Source: Halovivax cerinus (lineage in GTDB: Archaea > Halobacteriota > Halobacteria > Halobacteriales > Natrialbaceae). Taken from it: a stretch of DNA of 64,000 nt. Within the stretch, counting starts at the first letter, position 1, and each line of letters starts with the position of its first letter. The DNA is taken from contig NZ_CP101824.1 in assembly GCF_024498195.1 (NCBI RefSeq), positions 1,116,001 to 1,180,000 of the forward strand, written 5' to 3'. The notes under the pieces are model-generated. The model worked only from the letters and a program-made list of their open reading frames with translations, did no database searches and had not been told where the DNA came from. Of this stretch, positions 15,027-23,948 are shown piece by piece. A program made the position numbers and the translations under genes.

Positions 15027-17059
15027 GCATCTGGCTCGGGGTAGACATCGGCGGGACGTTCACGGATATCGTCCTGTACGACGAGGCTGCAGAACGGATC
15101 TACACGACGAAAACGCCGTCGACGCCGGCGGCGTTCGAGGAGGGCGTCCTGGACGGCATCGAACGCGTCCTTTCGGAGCGGGGCGAACGGGCGGACGCGG
15201 TCACGTTTCTCAGCCACGGGACGACCGTCGGGACGAACGCAGTACTGGAGGACGACCTCCCGAAGATCGGCCTCGTGACGAACGCCGGACTCCGGGACGT
15301 CGTCGAGATCGGTGACCAGACCAGGCCAGATCTGTACGACCTGTTCACCGACAAACCGCCCGCGCTCGTCCCCCGCCACCTCAGAAAGGGCGTTCCCGGT
15401 CGTCTGAATCACGTCGGTAACGAGATCGAACCGCTCGACGAGAGTGCCGCTAGCGCGGCTATCGACGCCCTCGCGGACGAGGGCGTCGAGTCGATAGTCG
15501 TCTCGTTCCTGTACTCGTATCTCGACGAGAGTCACGAACGACGCGTCGGTTCTCTCATCGAGGAGCGCACGGATGGAACCGCTTATACGCTCTCTTCGGA
15601 GGTGTACCCGGAAATCCGCGAGTACGAACGGACGATAACCACGATCTTGAACGAAGCGGTCAAGGTGGAGATCCGCGAGTACATCGAGAACCTGGAGACG
15701 GATCTGGCGAGCGTGGGGATCGACGTTCCCCTGAATATCATGCACATCGGTGGGGGCGTGCTCCGCGCCGGGCAAGCGACGGAGAACGCGATCAGGACTG
15801 TCCTCTCTGGACCGGCAGCCGGCGCTGTTGCGACCCGGTACGCGAGCGAACGCGAGGCCTATTCCAACGCGATCGGAATGGACATGGGCGGGACCAGCAC
15901 CGACGTGAGTATCGTCCGCGACGGTGAACTGATCCGGACCACGGAAGGAACGATAAACGACCTGCCGATCAAGACGCCGATGATCGACCTGAATACGGTC
16001 GGCGCTGGTGGTGGCAGCGTCACCTGGATCGACGACGGGGGCGCGCTTCGCGTTGGTCCAGAGAGTGCTGGTGCCCGCCCGGGGCCGATCTGTTACGGGC
16101 ACGGTGGCACGCAGCCGACGCTGACGGACGCGAACCTCCTCCTCGGTCGGCTCGATCCGGACGCGGTCCTCGGGGGCGACGTCGAACTGGTGCGTGACCG
16201 CACGCGCGAACTGTTCAGGGACCGAATCGCCGAACCGCTGGGACAGTCGGTCGAGGAAGCAGCACAGAGCGTCGTCGACGTATCGAACGCCAGTTTGACG
16301 CGAGAAATTCGGCGCGTTACCGTCGAACGGGGTGAGGATCCTGCTTCCTACGCTTTGGTCGCGTTCGGAGGCGCGGGCCCATTACACGCCGTCCCCGTCG
16401 CCGACCGACTGGATATGGATGGCGTCTTGGTCCCGAACACGCCCGGCGTGTTCTCCGCGAGCGGCCTGCTCGTCGCCGACGTTCGCGTCGACGAGTCTCA
16501 CTCCTACCGGGCGGCCGATGTCGACCACGAGGTGCTGACCGATCAGTTCGACGAACTCGTCACCGACGTTTCCGACCAGCTCTCCGAGCAAGGGTTCCAA
16601 CTGGACGACGTGGTCCTCGATCGGGCGCTCGACATGCGATATCGCGGGCAGTCGTACGAACTCACGGTTTCGCTTCCGGAACCGGCGGACGCGCCGATCG
16701 ACGGGGAGATGATGGCCTCCGCCAGGGAGCGGTTCCACGAGAAACATCGACGACTGTACGGCCACGCGCGGCCGGACGAACCGATCGAAGTCGTCATCCT
16801 CCGGGTCTCCGGAGTCGTCGAATCGCCGACGCCGGACTACCGGGTTGACCCGGCCGACGGCGACCCCCGCCGTGGAACCCGGAACGTCTACTTCGCCGAC
16901 CGCGGCTTCGTCGAGACCGATATCTACGCCCGACCAGCCGTTCCGACCGGCGACACTATCGACGGACCGGCGATCGTCGAAGAGTCCAGTTCGACGACGT
17001 TGGTACCACCCGAGTCGGCGGCAACCGTCACCCAGTTCCGGAACCTGTTGATAGAGTGA
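15023..17059 (+). CDS. hyuA: Hydantoinase/oxoprolinase family protein (HyuA-like), first copy
   Basis: A 678-residue ASKHA-fold subunit that binds ATP and activates the ring amide. Phosphate-binding motifs are visible at the N-terminus ('GVDIGGTFTDIVLYD', residues 6-20), in 'HGTTVGTNAVLE' (about 69-80) and in 'MDMGGTSTDVSI' (about 290-301). The GTG start at 15023 overlaps the hyuB stop by four bases. The order here is B then A, the reverse of the second pair in this window. Downstream are a convergent PLP enzyme and a codirectional symporter, which suggests uptake and hydrolysis of a cyclic amide or amide-like solute; the actual compound cannot be read from sequence. Confidence 0.94.
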   Translation: MSIWLGVDIGGTFTDIVLYDEAAERIYTTKTPSTPAAFEEGVLDGIERVLSERGERADAVTFLSHGTTVGTNAVLEDDLPKIGLVTNAGLRDVVEIGDQTRPDLYDLFTDKPPALVPRHLRKGVPGRLNHVGNEIEPLDESAASAAIDALADEGVESIVVSFLYSYLDESHERRVGSLIEERTDGTAYTLSSEVYPEIREYERTITTILNEAVKVEIREYIENLETDLASVGIDVPLNIMHIGGGVLRAGQATENAIRTVLSGPAAGAVATRYASEREAYSNAIGMDMGGTSTDVSIVRDGELIRTTEGTINDLPIKTPMIDLNTVGAGGGSVTWIDDGGALRVGPESAGARPGPICYGHGGTQPTLTDANLLLGRLDPDAVLGGDVELVRDRTRELFRDRIAEPLGQSVEEAAQSVVDVSNASLTREIRRVTVERGEDPASYALVAFGGAGPLHAVPVADRLDMDGVLVPNTPGVFSASGLLVADVRVDESHSYRAADVDHEVLTDQFDELVTDVSDQLSEQGFQLDDVVLDRALDMRYRGQSYELTVSLPEPADAPIDGEMMASARERFHEKHRRLYGHARPDEPIEVVILRVSGVVESPTPDYRVDPADGDPRRGTRNVYFADRGFVETDIYARPAVPTGDTIDGPAIVEESSSTTLVPPESAATVTQFRNLLIE

Positions 17060-17157
17060 GCGTTGTCTCGCCCATCGCGTTTGGGCGTCGCTTTCGACCT
17101 GATCGGCTTCCGCGGTCGTCACGGACGACACCAACCGGGCGGCTGTGGCGGTCGTCG

Positions 17158-18303
17158 CTACGTCGACCGCGGCGTCGCGACGTCGGCGATCGCGTCCACG
17201 ACGGCGTCGATCTCTTCTTCGAGCGTAAAGAAGTGCGGCGCGATGCGGATCCCACCGCCGCGGCTGCTGACGTTGAACTTCCGGTCGTGGAGCGCGTTCG
17301 TCACTGCTTCCGGATCTTGCACCTGGACGTTGACGACGCCGCCACGATGGTCGACCGCGTGTGGAGTGGCGACGGAGAACCCGTCTCGGTTCGCTGCCTC
17401 GATCGTTCGGCCGGTGTGTTCGACGACCCGTTCTCGAATGGTTTCGACGCCGACGTCCCCGATCACTTCGAGGCCCGCCGTCGCCATGTACGCGTTCGGG
17501 ACGGGCGGCGTTCCGAGTTCGAACCGGCGGGTTCCAGGCGCGTACGCTGGGTCGTGAATGTTGAATTCGAACGGATTCGCGACGCCGAACCAGCCGCGAT
17601 TCGTCGGTTCTAGCTCGTTCGCCACGTCGTCGTCGACGTAGAGGAACGCGATTCCCGGTCCGCCGAGCAAGAACTTCAGTGTTCCTGTGGTCAGCATGTC
17701 GATATCCTGTCTTTCGACGTCGATAGGGACGTGGCCGGCCGTCTGGTACGCGTCGAGGAACAGGTAGCCCCCGCGATCGTGGACGGCGTCGGCGACGGCG
17801 TCGACGTCGATGAGACCGCCGGTGAACGATGAGGCGTGAGCCGTACAGACCATGAGCGTCTCGTCGCGTATCTGCTCGGCATACGACGCTGCCGGGACGT
17901 ACCGCCGGTTCCCTGGCTCCGCGAATCGCACCGTCGCACCGCGAGTTCGCTGTGCGTGCCAAAATTGCGGGACGGTGGGAAAGTCGAGCGTCGAGGTGAC
18001 GATCTCGTTTCTGGCCTCGTAGTCGAACGCGCTGGCTACCTGTGCGATGGCGCTCGTCGCACTCGAGAACGTGGCGATTTCGTGGGGGTCGGCGTTTATC
18101 AGGGCAGCGAACGCAGCCTTGGCTCTGTCGACCGCTTCCAGCCAGTCGTCCCACGGTCGTGCCCGCTCGATCCAGGCTCGCTGGTACGCTTCGTGTGCCG
18201 CCAACCCGCTTCGCGGGACCGGTCCCACGGAGCAGTTTCGCAGGTGTGTCCACCCTTCGTCGGCGATCGCTGGAAATCGGTCCCGCCAGGATGAGAGTGA
18301 CAT
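17158..18303 (-). CDS. Class V aminotransferase/cysteine-desulfurase-fold PLP enzyme
   Basis: About 381 residues of the fold type I class V group. The PLP lysine is in 'TTGTLKFLLGGPG' (about 219-231 counting from the chosen start), the cofactor Asp/Gln region is 'LFLDAYQTAGHVPID', and 'SSATSAIAQVAS' contributes the phosphate cup. The sequence 'RGGGIRIAPHFF' near the C-terminus provides the carboxylate-binding Arg. The active-site Cys loop of true cysteine desulfurases is not evident, so an epimerase, kynureninase-like or small amino acid lyase/aminotransferase is more likely than sulfur transfer. Start 18303 is preferred over 18333 because 'TTTATG' near 18331-18336 would place the transcript start at about 18307. 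It is convergent with hyuBA. Confidence 0.85.
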   Translation of the reverse strand: MSLSSWRDRFPAIADEGWTHLRNCSVGPVPRSGLAAHEAYQRAWIERARPWDDWLEAVDRAKAAFAALINADPHEIATFSSATSAIAQVASAFDYEARNEIVTSTLDFPTVPQFWHAQRTRGATVRFAEPGNRRYVPAASYAEQIRDETLMVCTAHASSFTGGLIDVDAVADAVHDRGGYLFLDAYQTAGHVPIDVERQDIDMLTTGTLKFLLGGPGIAFLYVDDDVANELEPTNRGWFGVANPFEFNIHDPAYAPGTRRFELGTPPVPNAYMATAGLEVIGDVGVETIRERVVEHTGRTIEAANRDGFSVATPHAVDHRGGVVNVQVQDPEAVTNALHDRKFNVSSRGGGIRIAPHFFTLEEEIDAVVDAIADVATPRST

Positions 18304-18663
18304 CTCACCCCACGGTCGAGACGTGAGACCCATAAATCGATCCGCTTCATATGTCGCACCCGGCCGACGTGCGTCGGCCGTTCCACGGGAGCGGACGGGA
18401 TGCCCGGTTCCACCGGCCCTAGCTCCGCCGGAAGTGATGCGACGATGACTGTGGCCGATTCGATCGTTCTACCAGGGACCGACGACGGCGCTAAGCCGTG
18501 ACAAACATTCGGGAAGGCGCCCACGATGGTCGCCGTGGAAGAACTCAGCCCCTTCCAGAGATGGACGAGGAACCGAGACGGCTGTTCGACGGATTTGCCG
18601 CCGTGTACCTACAAGTGATGGCATCATCAATAACTACAGTGACTGTTTCTGATCCGCCGTACT
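18304..18663. other. Divergent intergenic region
   Basis: About 360 bases between two divergent genes with no convincing gene. Toward the DUF3311 gene there is a palindrome TGATG-g-CATCA at 18616-18626 and an AT-rich 'ataacta' near 18630-18636, 28-34 bases before its ATG. These could be an operator and TATA box. A weak TATA-like element for the PLP enzyme is near 18331-18336. Confidence 0.4.
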
Positions 18664-18999
18664 ATGGTACGCGCAATCATACCACGAAAATGGGAAGGGA
18701 AACTGGCGGTCGCACTCTTGGTGGTTGCTCACGCCGCGCTGGCACCGCCGCTGATCAGCGTCGCAGATTCCGCGTCCCTCGTCGCAGGGTGGGCGCCACT
18801 GTATCTGTGGACGCTATTCTGGGGGTCGGTAATGGGCGTCGTACTCCTGTGGGCCGCCAAAGTCGATGCGTGGGGGATCTCGATGGATCAGGTCCCGCCG
18901 GAATTGCGCGACGAAACGGGCGTCGTTGGATTCAACGACACCGATCGATCCGACGTGACGCCTCCGACTGCCGACCGGACGGCCGGGGGTGACGAGTGA
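18664..18999 (+). CDS. Small membrane subunit preceding an SSS transporter (DUF3311-like)
   Basis: A 111-residue protein with two hydrophobic segments (about residues 14-34 and 43-66). 'APPLISVADSASLVAGWAPLYLW' region has the proline and aromatic pattern of the small DUF3311 proteins that are regularly encoded directly before sodium:solute symporters and are thought to be accessory subunits. The C-terminal 40 residues are acidic and soluble. Its TGA overlaps the symporter ATG by one base, which indicates obligate coexpression. Confidence 0.85.
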   Translation: MVRAIIPRKWEGKLAVALLVVAHAALAPPLISVADSASLVAGWAPLYLWTLFWGSVMGVVLLWAAKVDAWGISMDQVPPELRDETGVVGFNDTDRSDVTPPTADRTAGGDE

Positions 19000-20540
19000 T
19001 GGTGTCGGTACAGGCGCTCGTCGCACTGGTAACCATCGGGTTGTACCTTCTCGTCGTCCTGGCGATCGGGTACCAAGGATGGCGGGTAGGGAAGCTTGAG
19101 ATCGAAGACTGGATGGCAGCCGATCGGAGCCTCGGGATCACGGCGCTAACCTTCACCGTCGCGGCGACCATCTTCTCCGCATTCGCGTTCCTGGGCGCGG
19201 GCGGGATCACGTATATGACGGGCCTCCCGGCGATGGTCGGGTTGACGTTACAGCTCTTCTTCGCCGGGATCGTGTTCTGGATCGTCGGCTCCAGAATGTG
19301 GATCGTCGGCGCCAAGTATGGCTACATCTCACCGTCTGACTTCCTCGAGGACTTCTACGACTCGAAACCGCTCGCACTGCTCGCGAGCCTGGTCCTCATC
19401 CTCTTTTCGTTCCCGTACGTCGCGATACAGCTACAGGGTGCGGGGATCATCTTCGAAGTCGCGACGGAGGGGCTCGTCAGCTCCGAAGTCGGTGCCGCCA
19501 TTCTGCTCGCAGTCGGCGTCGTCTACGTCTGGCTCGGCGGGCTTCGTGCACTGGCGTGGACCGACATCGTACAGGGTGTCTTCATGATCGTCGCCATGTG
19601 GCTCTCTGCAATCGTTATCCTCGCGACCGCCTTTCAGGGGCCAACCGATCTCTTCGCCCAGCTGAGCGCGGAGTTCCAGGCTCACTTCGTCCTTCCCGGG
19701 CCCGGGGGCGTGTGGACGCCGACCTACACGTTCACGTGGTTTATCGTCGCCGTGCTCGGCCAGATGATGCTCCCGCAGATGTTTTTACGGTACTTCGGCG
19801 GCGGCTCGCCGGCCACCATCAAGTGGTCGGGCGTTAGCGCGTCGATCTACCTGTTCGTGTTCTACCTGGCGGTGCCGTTCATCGCCCTCGGCGGACTGAT
19901 CTACTTCCCCGAGATATCGAACCCCGACAACATCGTTCCGGAGATGCTGTTCGAGTTCGCACCAGCCTGGTTCGCGTCGATCGCCGTCGCGGGTGCGATC
20001 GCCGCCGCGATGAGCACCAAGGACTCGCAACTACACGCCGTCTCCGTCCTCTTGACGCGAGACTGGTACGAAGAGTTCGTCGCCGACGGCGAGATCGACG
20101 AACGGAGGGAGACGCGGTTCGCGAAGCTCCTCGTCCCGATCATCGCGATCATCGCCTACGTCATCGCCATCCAGGAGTTCGCCATCCTGTTCTGGCTCCT
20201 GACCTTCGCGCTCGAGGGAACGGCCCAGCTCGCTCCCATCGTCGTCGGCGCCCTCATCTGGAAGCGCGCCTCCGCCGCCGGCGCGATCGCCGGCCTCGTC
20301 ACCGGCGTGACGCTGGTGAGCTTGCTGTTGCTCGAACGGGTCGCGATCCCAGCACCACTCGACGTCGGGATCTTCTCCGGCTTCTACGCGTTGCTTGCCA
20401 ACACCATCGTGTTCGTCGTCGTCAGCTACTTGACGTCACCGGTCCCGCAGGAGAACGTCGACCGCATCCAGGGGTACCTCTCCGACGCCCAGAACAGGCG
20501 CTGGGAGGACGAGGGCCCCTCGACCCCCGCGGACGATTAG
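18999..20540 (+). CDS. Sodium:solute symporter (SSS family)
   Basis: About 513 residues with 13 predicted membrane helices. 'DWMAADRSLGITALTFTVAATIFSAFAFLGAGG' region (about 36-68) contains the SSS core helix with small and hydroxyl residues that coordinate sodium, and 'GAIAAAMSTKDSQLHAVSVLLTRDWYEE' region (about 327-354) is the second signature. Members import pantothenate, monocarboxylates, urea or amino acids with sodium. The start could be the GTG at 18996 or the ATG at 18999. Its partner is the DUF3311 protein just upstream. Location next to hyuBA and a PLP enzyme suggests it supplies their substrate, which is an inference. Confidence 0.92.
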   Translation: MVSVQALVALVTIGLYLLVVLAIGYQGWRVGKLEIEDWMAADRSLGITALTFTVAATIFSAFAFLGAGGITYMTGLPAMVGLTLQLFFAGIVFWIVGSRMWIVGAKYGYISPSDFLEDFYDSKPLALLASLVLILFSFPYVAIQLQGAGIIFEVATEGLVSSEVGAAILLAVGVVYVWLGGLRALAWTDIVQGVFMIVAMWLSAIVILATAFQGPTDLFAQLSAEFQAHFVLPGPGGVWTPTYTFTWFIVAVLGQMMLPQMFLRYFGGGSPATIKWSGVSASIYLFVFYLAVPFIALGGLIYFPEISNPDNIVPEMLFEFAPAWFASIAVAGAIAAAMSTKDSQLHAVSVLLTRDWYEEFVADGEIDERRETRFAKLLVPIIAIIAYVIAIQEFAILFWLLTFALEGTAQLAPIVVGALIWKRASAAGAIAGLVTGVTLVSLLLLERVAIPAPLDVGIFSGFYALLANTIVFVVVSYLTSPVPQENVDRIQGYLSDAQNRRWEDEGPSTPADD

Positions 20541-20600
20541 GGCGTCAGATCCACGTTCCCGTTCGCGACGTCCCGATCGCCTCGCCGGGAGCGTTCGCCG

Positions 20601-23048
20601 CTATCTCTCGAAGCGTCGTTCGAACGTCTTCCGCTGGGCGGCCCGGAGATGCTGGAGAAACGTCGAGTGGCTGATCCCGAGTGATTCGCCGACTTCGGTG
20701 GCCGAACTCCGTCGCGGCTGCTCGAAGTAGCCGCGATGATAGGCGGCCTTCAGCGCCGTCGCCTGTTTCTCCGTCAGCGCCTCAGCCCACGTCGCAGCGT
20801 CCGCGGCCGCGGTCGTTCCGACCGAGCGGACGGACACGTTCTCGAACCGGTCTTCGATCGCCTCGACGATCGTTCGAACGGCTTTCTTCGCCGGCGCTTC
20901 GAGCGTTATCGTCGCGCCGTCCGGGTCGATAACCGTCGAGTGAACGGTCGCGCCGCGCGACGCCAGGACGGCCTCCGGAACGCTCTCCCCGACGACCACC
21001 TGGAATCGGCTCGGCTCGTCGGGGTCGACGACGCTGACGTCGCTCACGTGCGGGTGCTCGGCGAGCGCGTCCCGAACGGCCCCGTTCGATCCGCCCTCGA
21101 CGGTGAGGTACTGGAGGACGGACGCGGTTCCTCGCTGGATCGTTCCGCGAACGCGGACGCGATCGCAGGCCTCGAAGCCGCCGTTCCGGGCCACCGAGAC
21201 GAGATAGTACGCGTCGGAATTCACCGTGAGTGAGACCTCCTCGGTGTGGTCCGAGGCGAGCGCCCGCTCGGTCTCGAGACTGTGGACGGCGAACGCGACG
21301 TTGTCGGCCAGATCGCCGAGCAGTCGCCGCTCGTTCTCCGTGAACCAGCCGGCCCGGTCGTGGTAGACGCCGAGCATCCCGTAGGCGACGTCGTTGTACG
21401 TCAGGGGAATCCCTGCGCAACTTCGGAACCCGGCCTCCTCGGCTGCCGCGGACCACGCTCGGTCCGGGAGCGCCGATACGTCCTGGATGAACGTCGCCTC
21501 ACCGCTCCGGCTCGCGTCCAGACACGGCTCGCGTTGGAGCCCGTCGGCGGACACCGAGCGGTCGAACCGATCGAGGAGTCCCTCGTCGCCGCTGGCGATA
21601 CGCGGTTCGAGCCGATCTTCGACCCGCTCGGCGATCCAGGCTAATCCGTACCCCTGCTGTAGGAGCTGTTCGACGATCGCCCGTTCCAATTCTGAACGCC
21701 GGTGGGACGTGATCAGGGCCTTCTGGACACCGCGGTTGAGCGCACGTTCCCGTTCGAGTTCCCGTTCGTGTCGCTTTCGATCCGTGACGTCCGTCTGGAT
21801 ACCGAGCACTCGTGCCCGGTCGTCCCCGGTGCTGACGCCGCGGGCGCGGATCCACCGAAGCGGGCCGTCGATCGATTGCACGCGGAAGTCGACGTCGATC
21901 GTCTCCTCCCCGTCGCTTGCCGATGCCATCGCCGCTTCGACGGTCGGTCGATCCGTCGGGTGAACGCGATCCAGGAACGTTTCACAGGAATTCGAAAACT
22001 CGCCGGGTTCGAAGCCGTACAACCGCTCGGACGCGTCGTCCCAGACGACCTCGGCGGTGTCGGCATTCCACTCCCAGACGCCGGTATCGGTCGCCTCGAG
22101 GGCGAGCTGAAGGCGCGTGTTCACCTCCTCTAGTTTTCGCTGGGTCTCCTGGCGCTCCGTAATATCCACGTAGACGCCGATAGATTCGACCCTCTCTGCG
22201 TCCTGTTGATCGTGCAGCGGTAACGACCGAAACAGGAAGTCACGTTCCCCCTCGTCCGTGACTCGCTTGACTTCTTTTTCCACCGGGCGCCGTCGTTCAC
22301 GGTCGTCGATCGGACCGAGATCGGGTTCGTAGCCGGGTACGATGGCTTCGTTCAGGTTCTCGTTTACGATCGCCGCTTCCTCGAACCCGAACGTCTCCGA
22401 GAATGCCTCGTTGACCGCGAGGACGATCGGCCGCTCGTCGACGAACTCGACGTGGACGACCGGTTCCGGAAACGCTTCGAAGAGGGTGGTGATCAGGTTC
22501 CACTCCCGGCGCAGCGTTCGCTCTTCCTGTTCGCTGATGTCGCGGACGCGGTACAATCCGCTCTCTGTTCCGTCGACAGTCACTGTTGTGAGTTGGAGAT
22601 CAGCCGGGAGCGACGTTCCGTCTGCCCGTCGCAGTTTACACTTACACTGTATCGAGTCCGAGTCCCCGACCCTGCGACGGTCTCTCGCCCTGGCGAGCGT
22701 ACCCGCTGAATCCCCTGCGACGATCCGATCGATCTTAGAGCCCAGTAGTGCGTCTCGAGCGTATCCGAGTAACTCCAGACACGCCGGGTTGACGTCGAGA
22801 ACTTCGCCGCTCCGGACGTCCGTTACGAGCAGACCATCAGAGAGACTCTCGAAGAGACTCGTGTACGCGTCGGATCCGTTGGAATTCCCCGTCACCGTCG
22901 AGTACAGATACTTCCGAGCCGTCGACAGCGTGATCGACGCGTCGAACCGCCGGTCAACGTAGGCGGCGACCCACTCTGCGCTCCAGTGGTCGCCGTCGAA
23001 CCCGTATTCCTCGCACTCCGCTCGAGTACGTCGTCGAGGTGTGCACAC
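20601..23048 (-). CDS. PAS-PAS-PAS-GAF sensor with bacterio-opsin-activator HTH (Bat-like regulator)
   Basis: About 815 residues in the longest frame, starting at a GTG. Order of domains: a short N-terminal region, PAS at about 62-180 ('LFESLSDGLLVTDVRSGEVLDVNPACLELLGY' region), a second PAS at about 185-300, a third PAS/PAC at about 305-430, a GAF-like domain at about 440-590, a Bat-type regulatory domain, and the C-terminal HTH_10 helix-turn-helix ('LTEKQATALKAAYHRGYFEQPR' region with 'GISHSTFLQHLRAAQ'). It is a cytoplasmic one-component regulator. The N-terminus is not intact: a second reading frame starting at 23092 supplies a more natural beginning and joins after a 1-nt shift, so the protein may be frameshifted. 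It follows the symporter convergently. Confidence 0.88.
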   Translation of the reverse strand: MCTPRRRTRAECEEYGFDGDHWSAEWVAAYVDRRFDASITLSTARKYLYSTVTGNSNGSDAYTSLFESLSDGLLVTDVRSGEVLDVNPACLELLGYARDALLGSKIDRIVAGDSAGTLARARDRRRVGDSDSIQCKCKLRRADGTSLPADLQLTTVTVDGTESGLYRVRDISEQEERTLRREWNLITTLFEAFPEPVVHVEFVDERPIVLAVNEAFSETFGFEEAAIVNENLNEAIVPGYEPDLGPIDDRERRRPVEKEVKRVTDEGERDFLFRSLPLHDQQDAERVESIGVYVDITERQETQRKLEEVNTRLQLALEATDTGVWEWNADTAEVVWDDASERLYGFEPGEFSNSCETFLDRVHPTDRPTVEAAMASASDGEETIDVDFRVQSIDGPLRWIRARGVSTGDDRARVLGIQTDVTDRKRHERELERERALNRGVQKALITSHRRSELERAIVEQLLQQGYGLAWIAERVEDRLEPRIASGDEGLLDRFDRSVSADGLQREPCLDASRSGEATFIQDVSALPDRAWSAAAEEAGFRSCAGIPLTYNDVAYGMLGVYHDRAGWFTENERRLLGDLADNVAFAVHSLETERALASDHTEEVSLTVNSDAYYLVSVARNGGFEACDRVRVRGTIQRGTASVLQYLTVEGGSNGAVRDALAEHPHVSDVSVVDPDEPSRFQVVVGESVPEAVLASRGATVHSTVIDPDGATITLEAPAKKAVRTIVEAIEDRFENVSVRSVGTTAAADAATWAEALTEKQATALKAAYHRGYFEQPRRSSATEVGESLGISHSTFLQHLRAAQRKTFERRFER

Positions 23049-23092
23049 TCGTCGTCAGACAGGGGTATTTCGAACCCTTGGCGTTCGTCCAT
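23015..23092 (-). pseudogene. Displaced N-terminus of the Bat-like regulator (apparent 1-nt frameshift)
   Basis: An ATG at 23092 opens a frame reading 'MDERQGFEIPLSDDECAHLD' and onward 'DVLE'. It is acidic and well formed, but it loses sense after about 24 residues. The adjacent frame begins to make sense at the same place ('AECEEYGFDGDHWSAEWVAAYV'). Joining the two near 23015-23025 gives a continuous acidic N-terminal domain. The GTG-started frame would instead begin with a basic run 'CTPRRRTRAE', unlike halophile proteins. A real mutation or a base-calling error are both possible. Confidence 0.5.
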
Positions 23093-23373
23093 TGCTGTTC
23101 TCTGACACGGGTAACGTAGCGGACGATGTTAGGTGCTTTGCCCGTGACGGAACGCCGTACTACAGTCTCGGCTCTGAAAATCCAGGCTCTCACGAATCGT
23201 TCAGGTGAACGCCAGGTGGTGACCAGAATCGTATTCGTCGGTATCCGTCGCGCCGTTTTTCTATCTGAACTGGCACACTGGTCGCTTCGATCGTGTGAAT
23301 CGCCACCGCTGATACGAGGGAGAATCCGCACGACTATCGAATAGAACGGAGCCGCTGAACAGACGAGAGTCGC

Positions 23374-23763
23374 TCAGATGACGCGGTTTTGCAGGTAGTC
23401 CAGGTGCTTCGCGTTGTAGACGATCCTGACCTCGTCGGTGAGGGCGTGCCCGATGCAGGTGAGACGGACGTTCTTCTCTTCGACCTCCTCGTCGGAGAGG
23501 ATCTGTTGCATGTCCATCTCGAGTTCGCCCTCTTTGAGGATGGCCGCGCAGTTCGCGCAGGCGCCGGCGCGACAGGAGAAGGGCCAGTCGTAGCCCTGAG
23601 CTTCGGCGGCTTCGAGGATGTACTCGCCCTCGTTGACCTCCAGTGTGCCGTAGTCCTCGTCGTCGAGGCCGGCGTCGGCGGCCTGGTCGAAGAGGTCGTC
23701 GTCGTCCATCTCCCAGCCGTGATCGTCCAGCACTTCGTAGTTTAAGTATTCTACCGTGGGCAT
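23374..23763 (-). CDS. fdx: Halophilic plant-type [2Fe-2S] ferredoxin
   Basis: A 129-residue protein that is very close in pattern to the well-known halobacterial ferredoxins, the electron acceptor of 2-oxoacid oxidoreductases in the cytoplasm. The cluster ligands are Cys64, Cys69 and Cys72 in '[13 protein letters not shown]' and Cys103 in 'RLTCIG'. The acidic insertion near the N-terminus (residues 18-38, rich in Asp) is the halophile-specific hyperacidic domain. The ATG at 23763 gives the conserved start '[20 protein letters not shown]'; an upstream ATG at 23781 adds six non-conserved residues. It is transcribed alone. Confidence 0.97.
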   Translation of the reverse strand: MPTVEYLNYEVLDDHGWEMDDDDLFDQAADAGLDDEDYGTLEVNEGEYILEAAEAQGYDWPFSCRAGACANCAAILKEGELEMDMQQILSDEEVEEKNVRLTCIGHALTDEVRIVYNAKHLDYLQNRVI

Positions 23764-23948
23764 CAGCGGAGGATTCGGCACCCGCCCTGTAATACCTTGC
23801 TGTTGCGACTTGCATCGTAAATCACGTAGGATATCTCGAGAATCGACGGCGTGACGCCCGTTTCCCGCAGAATCGAGGGTAGCCCGTCACGCGCTGCCCG
23901 GCGATTGCGGGGACGGCCCCGATCGATTGCTGCCCACGCTGACGTCGG

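Noticed and set aside
14792-16102. Long minus-strand frame of 436 codons across the hyuB-hyuA junction
   Set aside because: It is antisense to two well-supported genes and rich in Arg and Asp in the pattern typical of shadow frames.
18498-18992. Plus-strand frame of 164 codons overlapping the DUF3311 gene
   Set aside because: It is out of frame with the two-helix protein, is Arg-rich and carries no motif.
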